A stretch of 64,000 nucleotides of DNA from Hysterangium stoloniferum (lineage: Eukaryota; Basidiomycota; Agaricomycetes; Hysterangiales; Hysterangiaceae), in the NCBI GenBank assembly GCA_015178975.1, contig WHVD01000005.1, positions 434,001 through 498,000 on the forward strand, given 5' to 3'. The notes under the pieces are model-generated. The model ran no database searches. It was not told where the DNA came from and saw only the letters and a list, made by a program, of their open reading frames with translations. The translations under genes and the position numbers were made by a program. Shown piece after piece: positions 60,555 through 64,000 of this stretch. Each line of letters starts with the position of its first letter. Position 1 is the stretch's first letter.

Positions 60555-61499
60555 ATGACATTCGCACCCAAGCCTGGCTGCCCAATGTGCAGCATTGCGC
60601 AGGCTGCTTCAATGACACCGCAAAACACACCTTCCACCCCTGTCTTTAGCCTATCTCAGGTCCCACAGCCTGAAATTCTGTGGCGAGATGACAACTTCAC
60701 GGCATACCTTGAGAAAAACAACCCCGTTTCAAGCAAAGGCCACATCATAATCTTATTCAAGCAAGTCCCAGTCCATATGAGCTTCGGGATACTCTGACCC
60801 TTTATGTTCATCTCCAGCTTGCATGTTCCATCTATATATTCACTGGTAGCCAAATCGATTTTACTCTTTATATAACTCACATTGATGCTGACCTAAAAAT
60901 AATTAGTCTTCGAGCGATTTACCACTTCTTGTCCAAGTCCAACGGCGCGCCCAACAGTTACTCCACATCCTCCAACGCCCTTCGTCATCACAGTCACCGG
61001 ATCCCTACCATACCAACTCGCCTATTGTAACTTCTCCCCTAACTTCAACCTTGCCGTTTCATATCGGCTTTATAACGCCTCCCTTTAAAGATAGCAAAAT
61101 ACCGGTCACAGATCATCTCCATGCGCACGCGTATATTGGCACACCAGACCTCGCTGGGTGGTGGCGTAAGACAGCTTACTCGTACTTGGGTTGGTATGCC
61201 ATAGATGACCTCATTGCGGAAATACGGTATGTGGACTTTGTTCAGTATAATGGATCATTACAATGAGACTGCACAGTGAGACGACTTCGAATAACCGCGT
61301 TAAATCCGGATATCCAAACCGTGGACCTGCCCCTATCGATATGGTTCCAGACGCCGGTTCTAGATCTGGCAGACCGGATGGTATTGAAACCACTGAACAA
61401 AGTTTGGCGTTTGACGATGTTGAAAGTGGACATGCCCTCAGCCCTCTTACGACGATGAAATCACAGCCTCTCTTATCCCCTATGCTGAACGTCTCATAA
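60555..61499 (+). CDS. HIT (histidine triad) domain hydrolase-like protein
   Basis: Nucleotide hydrolase or transferase family. Four exons (introns 60761-60817, 60846-60906, 61227-61276) give 777 nt, 258 residues. It starts MTFAPKPGCPMCSIAQ, then WRDDNFTAYLEKNNPVSSKGHIIILF-NLHVPSIYSL, and carries VTDHLHAHAYIG, where H-x-H-x-H is the active triad. The first intron has a GC donor (AA-GCAAGT); splicing there gives FNLHVPS, while reading through stops within a few codons. An earlier in-frame ATG at 60450 would put the start just 17 bp from the translin start, so 60555 is preferred. The C-terminal part (RGPAPIDMVPDAGSRSGRPD) is disordered. Confidence 0.88.
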
Positions 61500-61681
61500 T
61501 ATTTCTTGGGTTTTTGTTATATTTCTTGATTTTTGTTTTGTTTGTACATTGGACCTACATAATTTAGACTTATGCAGTGCAATTAATTCATGTGGTAGCT
61601 ATTACAAATAGGGTCTGTCGGTGCGAATATAGGCAATAGGATCGTCTAATCATTTTTTATGTGAAAAAACAATTTTTGGAC

Positions 61682-64000
61682 TCAGGCATAGTACGAATTT
61701 CCAGACAGCATGGTAGATAACGTAGATAATTGCTCTTCATCAAACCGACTTACATCTTCATGCCAGGTGTCAATGTGGCTTTTTCTAAAATCCGAAGCAC
61801 ATTTCCGAACAGTTGCTGCGATGGGAAGAGGGTCATAGACATGCTCTGCAAGAACCTGCGTTAGCAACCCCGGAGTCCAACTTTCAACTGTGTATGGGAA
61901 TGCGTCCACTAAAGCACAGATCCCTAGTATTGCACCGTGAAGCTTTCTCAATGCTTCCGGATACCCCGCGGCGCTGCGTGCTGGTAGCGTTCGTTTTGAG
62001 AGGCTGACAAAGTGACTTTTGAGCATTAAAATGGGATCCCGGGGCGACGACCGAAGTATGCCCGCCAACGTCCTGGGTTTCAAGTGTTATTTAGTGTGCT
62101 CGCTGGTTTTAAGAACTATCTTACACCCCAGCCATTTCTCTAACTTCAATTTTCTCATCGTCTAGGGAGCCGGAGACAACCTAAGCGCAATTAGTATGGC
62201 ATGAGAATGCAAGATCCTTCATACCTTTAAAATCTCCAGGATCATCCTCTCCTCTGCTAAAATCGAACATCCTTGGCGAAAGTACCAAATTTGCAGCAAA
62301 GGCAACGCATTCAACCTGGTCTTATAGGACGGTGAAGCTTTAATAGCGTGGAATATGTGGTTGAGAAGTGGCCGGATCAAATGGGGTGGTGGCGTCAGAC
62401 CACACATCCGGTCCAGGACGAGACCGCTATGAGCCACTAAATCGTCATTATCGTTTATTTCACCGAATCGGAATAGTTCAGGCTGGCGAGGAGAATTGAG
62501 CTTGGCATAGCATTGAATAAAAACGGCACATACCATCAAGGGAAGTATGTAATCAAACACTGAAATGGCTTGAACATCGTACATGGCCTGGTAAAGCCAT
62601 TTACAGACTAAGACGGCTACGCGGTCATATGTGGAATCAAAAGCCCTGGGTCCAGGCACCCGTTGTCTTCTCCATACAGGGAACTTGCTGACAAGATCAC
62701 GTACACGGTCGCCGTGATAAGAACCTCGCATTCCCATAATATCGAAGTCAGAGGGGAGTGTCCGTGCCTCTTTGACTAAACAGGACGCGGTCGGTATTGT
62801 CAACCTTGGTCGCCGCTGTGCATTTCGTTAATATTCTCCCAACATATTTGGTCAAACACAACGCACCATTATTTTTGCTGAGAGCTCCAGTGCGTCAGCA
62901 ATGTAACCACGCAGTTCGTCATGTTCGCTGGAGAGCTCTTTCCAATACCGGTCTATGCTCAGGTCAGTCCATGCTGTGAATTTCCATCCAAACTCCTCCG
63001 CCATTCCGCGATGGAAGGAAGCCACCTTGACCGCCTCAAAGGCGCTCTCGCTATTGCAATCCATAGAATTAAAAAGGTCCATAACATAAGTTACCAAAGG
63101 TACCAGCCGGCGTGGATCACGATTCCACGCGAGATACTGCAGTGACCATTAAAGTCAATATAGCTTACAACAACACAGAGCATGAAATATAACGCACCTC
63201 TAAGAACGAGGTCCATATGTTAAGTGTGTCAAGTTTCACATTAGATCCCAAGATCTGGGGAATCAAAGGTGTGAACCATGCCCAGAGACGTGTTTGAGCT
63301 GCCTGGGTCCAATGTTTAGAACCACCTATTATACCTGCTAAAAGTTCAGCCGCAGCTCTTTGCTTGTTCTGATCATCTGAATCGACGAGCTCATTTATCA
63401 CGGGCTGAACACTCGCGAGAGGAGCATCCTCAATCAGTTGGACTGCGATCAAGCGTCAGGGATAAGGAAGATGGTGTGAGAATAAGATGACGTGCAGATC
63501 GATTTTATAGCAGCTATGTTGTGCATAGTTAAATTCTCGTGATTGGTCTCTTCCGCAAAATGCGTGGCCACAGATCGCCAGAACGCTTGCTTACAGCAAG
63601 TGTCTTCCACCACACGGACGGCATCAATACTTCCAGCCTCCCAAGGTTGAAAAGTAGATTTGTCGGTCAAGGGCATTAAATACCTTTCGTCCGCCGACGC
63701 CCAGACCAACCAACCTGATTTCATGCTATCTTTAAGCACCGGTACTTCGGCCGCAAGCTTAGGATCTAACATGCTCTTAAATGATGCCAATACGCAATTT
63801 GTGTAGTTCTCAGAGGGATTTTCAATAGGGACTATCCTCTTCAGCGGGTTGTAGTTGATGCCGAGGGCAACCTCGCGAAGATCTGGACTGGAAGACGTAC
63901 GCAGTTTAATATATCGAAGAGCTATAGCAGGAATGAAAAAGGGATCCACGCTAAAACGGAAAGCAAAAAAAACTAACTTACCTTTGGTTATACCACTCAG
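61682..64000 (-). CDS. BLM10: Proteasome activator Blm10/PA200, C-terminal part
   Basis: Large HEAT-repeat cap of the 20S proteasome; the 5' part lies beyond the right edge. Visible sequence includes EWYNQ-SVDPFFIPAIALRYIKLRT, DTCCKQAFWRSVATHFAEETNHENLTMHNIAAIKSIC, AAELLAGIIGGSKHW, TLNIWTSFLEYLAWNRDPRRLVPLVTYV and FDYILPLMVCAVFIQCY. The C-terminus PEALRKLHGAILGICALVDAFPYTVESW...TWHEDVSRFDEEQLSTLSTMLSGNSYYA ends with Tyr-Tyr-Ala, the HbYX-type tail that inserts between proteasome alpha subunits and opens the gate. Several introns of about 50 nt; the one at the right end (63951-63981) would be only 31 nt. Confidence 0.93.

Overview
This window is nuclear DNA of a filamentous basidiomycete, most likely an agaricomycete. 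Coding sequence is broken by many short introns, mostly 47-63 nt, with GT..AG ends, CTAAY/CTGAC-like branch sites and little intergenic space. The gene content also fits: a NoxA NADPH oxidase, a CAS1-type O-acetyltransferase, a Cdc3-class septin, an ankyrin-DIL protein and a decayed RecQ-like copy. I resolved about 28 protein-coding genes by joining exons across splice sites, and for most of them the spliced length is an exact multiple of three.

Left part, 1-15.5 kb: a G-patch protein (cut by the left edge), NoxA, eIF3a and the vacuolar SNARE Vam7. A metal and Fe-S neighbourhood follows: a ferric/cupric reductase, a Ctr copper transporter, a mitochondrial rhodanese and frataxin. A small basic, acidic-patch protein of unknown function shares a promoter with frataxin.

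Middle, 15.5-34 kb: a gene-poor 3.4 kb holds a RecQ helicase pseudogene. It is followed by a Cdc3-like septin, an ACBD6-like acyl-CoA-binding/ankyrin protein, a PPR-like protein, a CAS1/CASD1 O-acetyltransferase with a GC-AG intron, a rhomboid protease, GID8 and an ankyrin-DIL protein.

34-44 kb: Rrp15, a Bck1-type MAPKKK of the cell-wall-integrity cascade with one unresolved frame switch, a degenerate gene fragment, an intron-containing tRNA-Thr(UGU) whose 3' half is repeated in tandem, and a RING-CH (MARCH-type) membrane E3 ligase.

44-64 kb: Nup155/170, Mad2, the proteasome-tethering factor Cut8/Sts1, a spliced TATA-driven locus without a convincing reading frame (candidate snoRNA host), an Rpd3-type histone deacetylase, XPA/Rad14, a DinB-fold protein, translin, a HIT-domain protein and, cut by the right edge, the proteasome activator Blm10/PA200 with its C-terminal YYA motif.

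Most of the window is conserved housekeeping DNA. The unusual signals are the metal/Fe-S neighbourhood with CACGTG elements in three promoters, micro-exons of 15-20 nt that carry conserved motif residues, two GC-AG introns, three stop-free introns of length 3n, the tRNA 3'-half array, and the possible snoRNA host locus at 52.2-53.0 kb.
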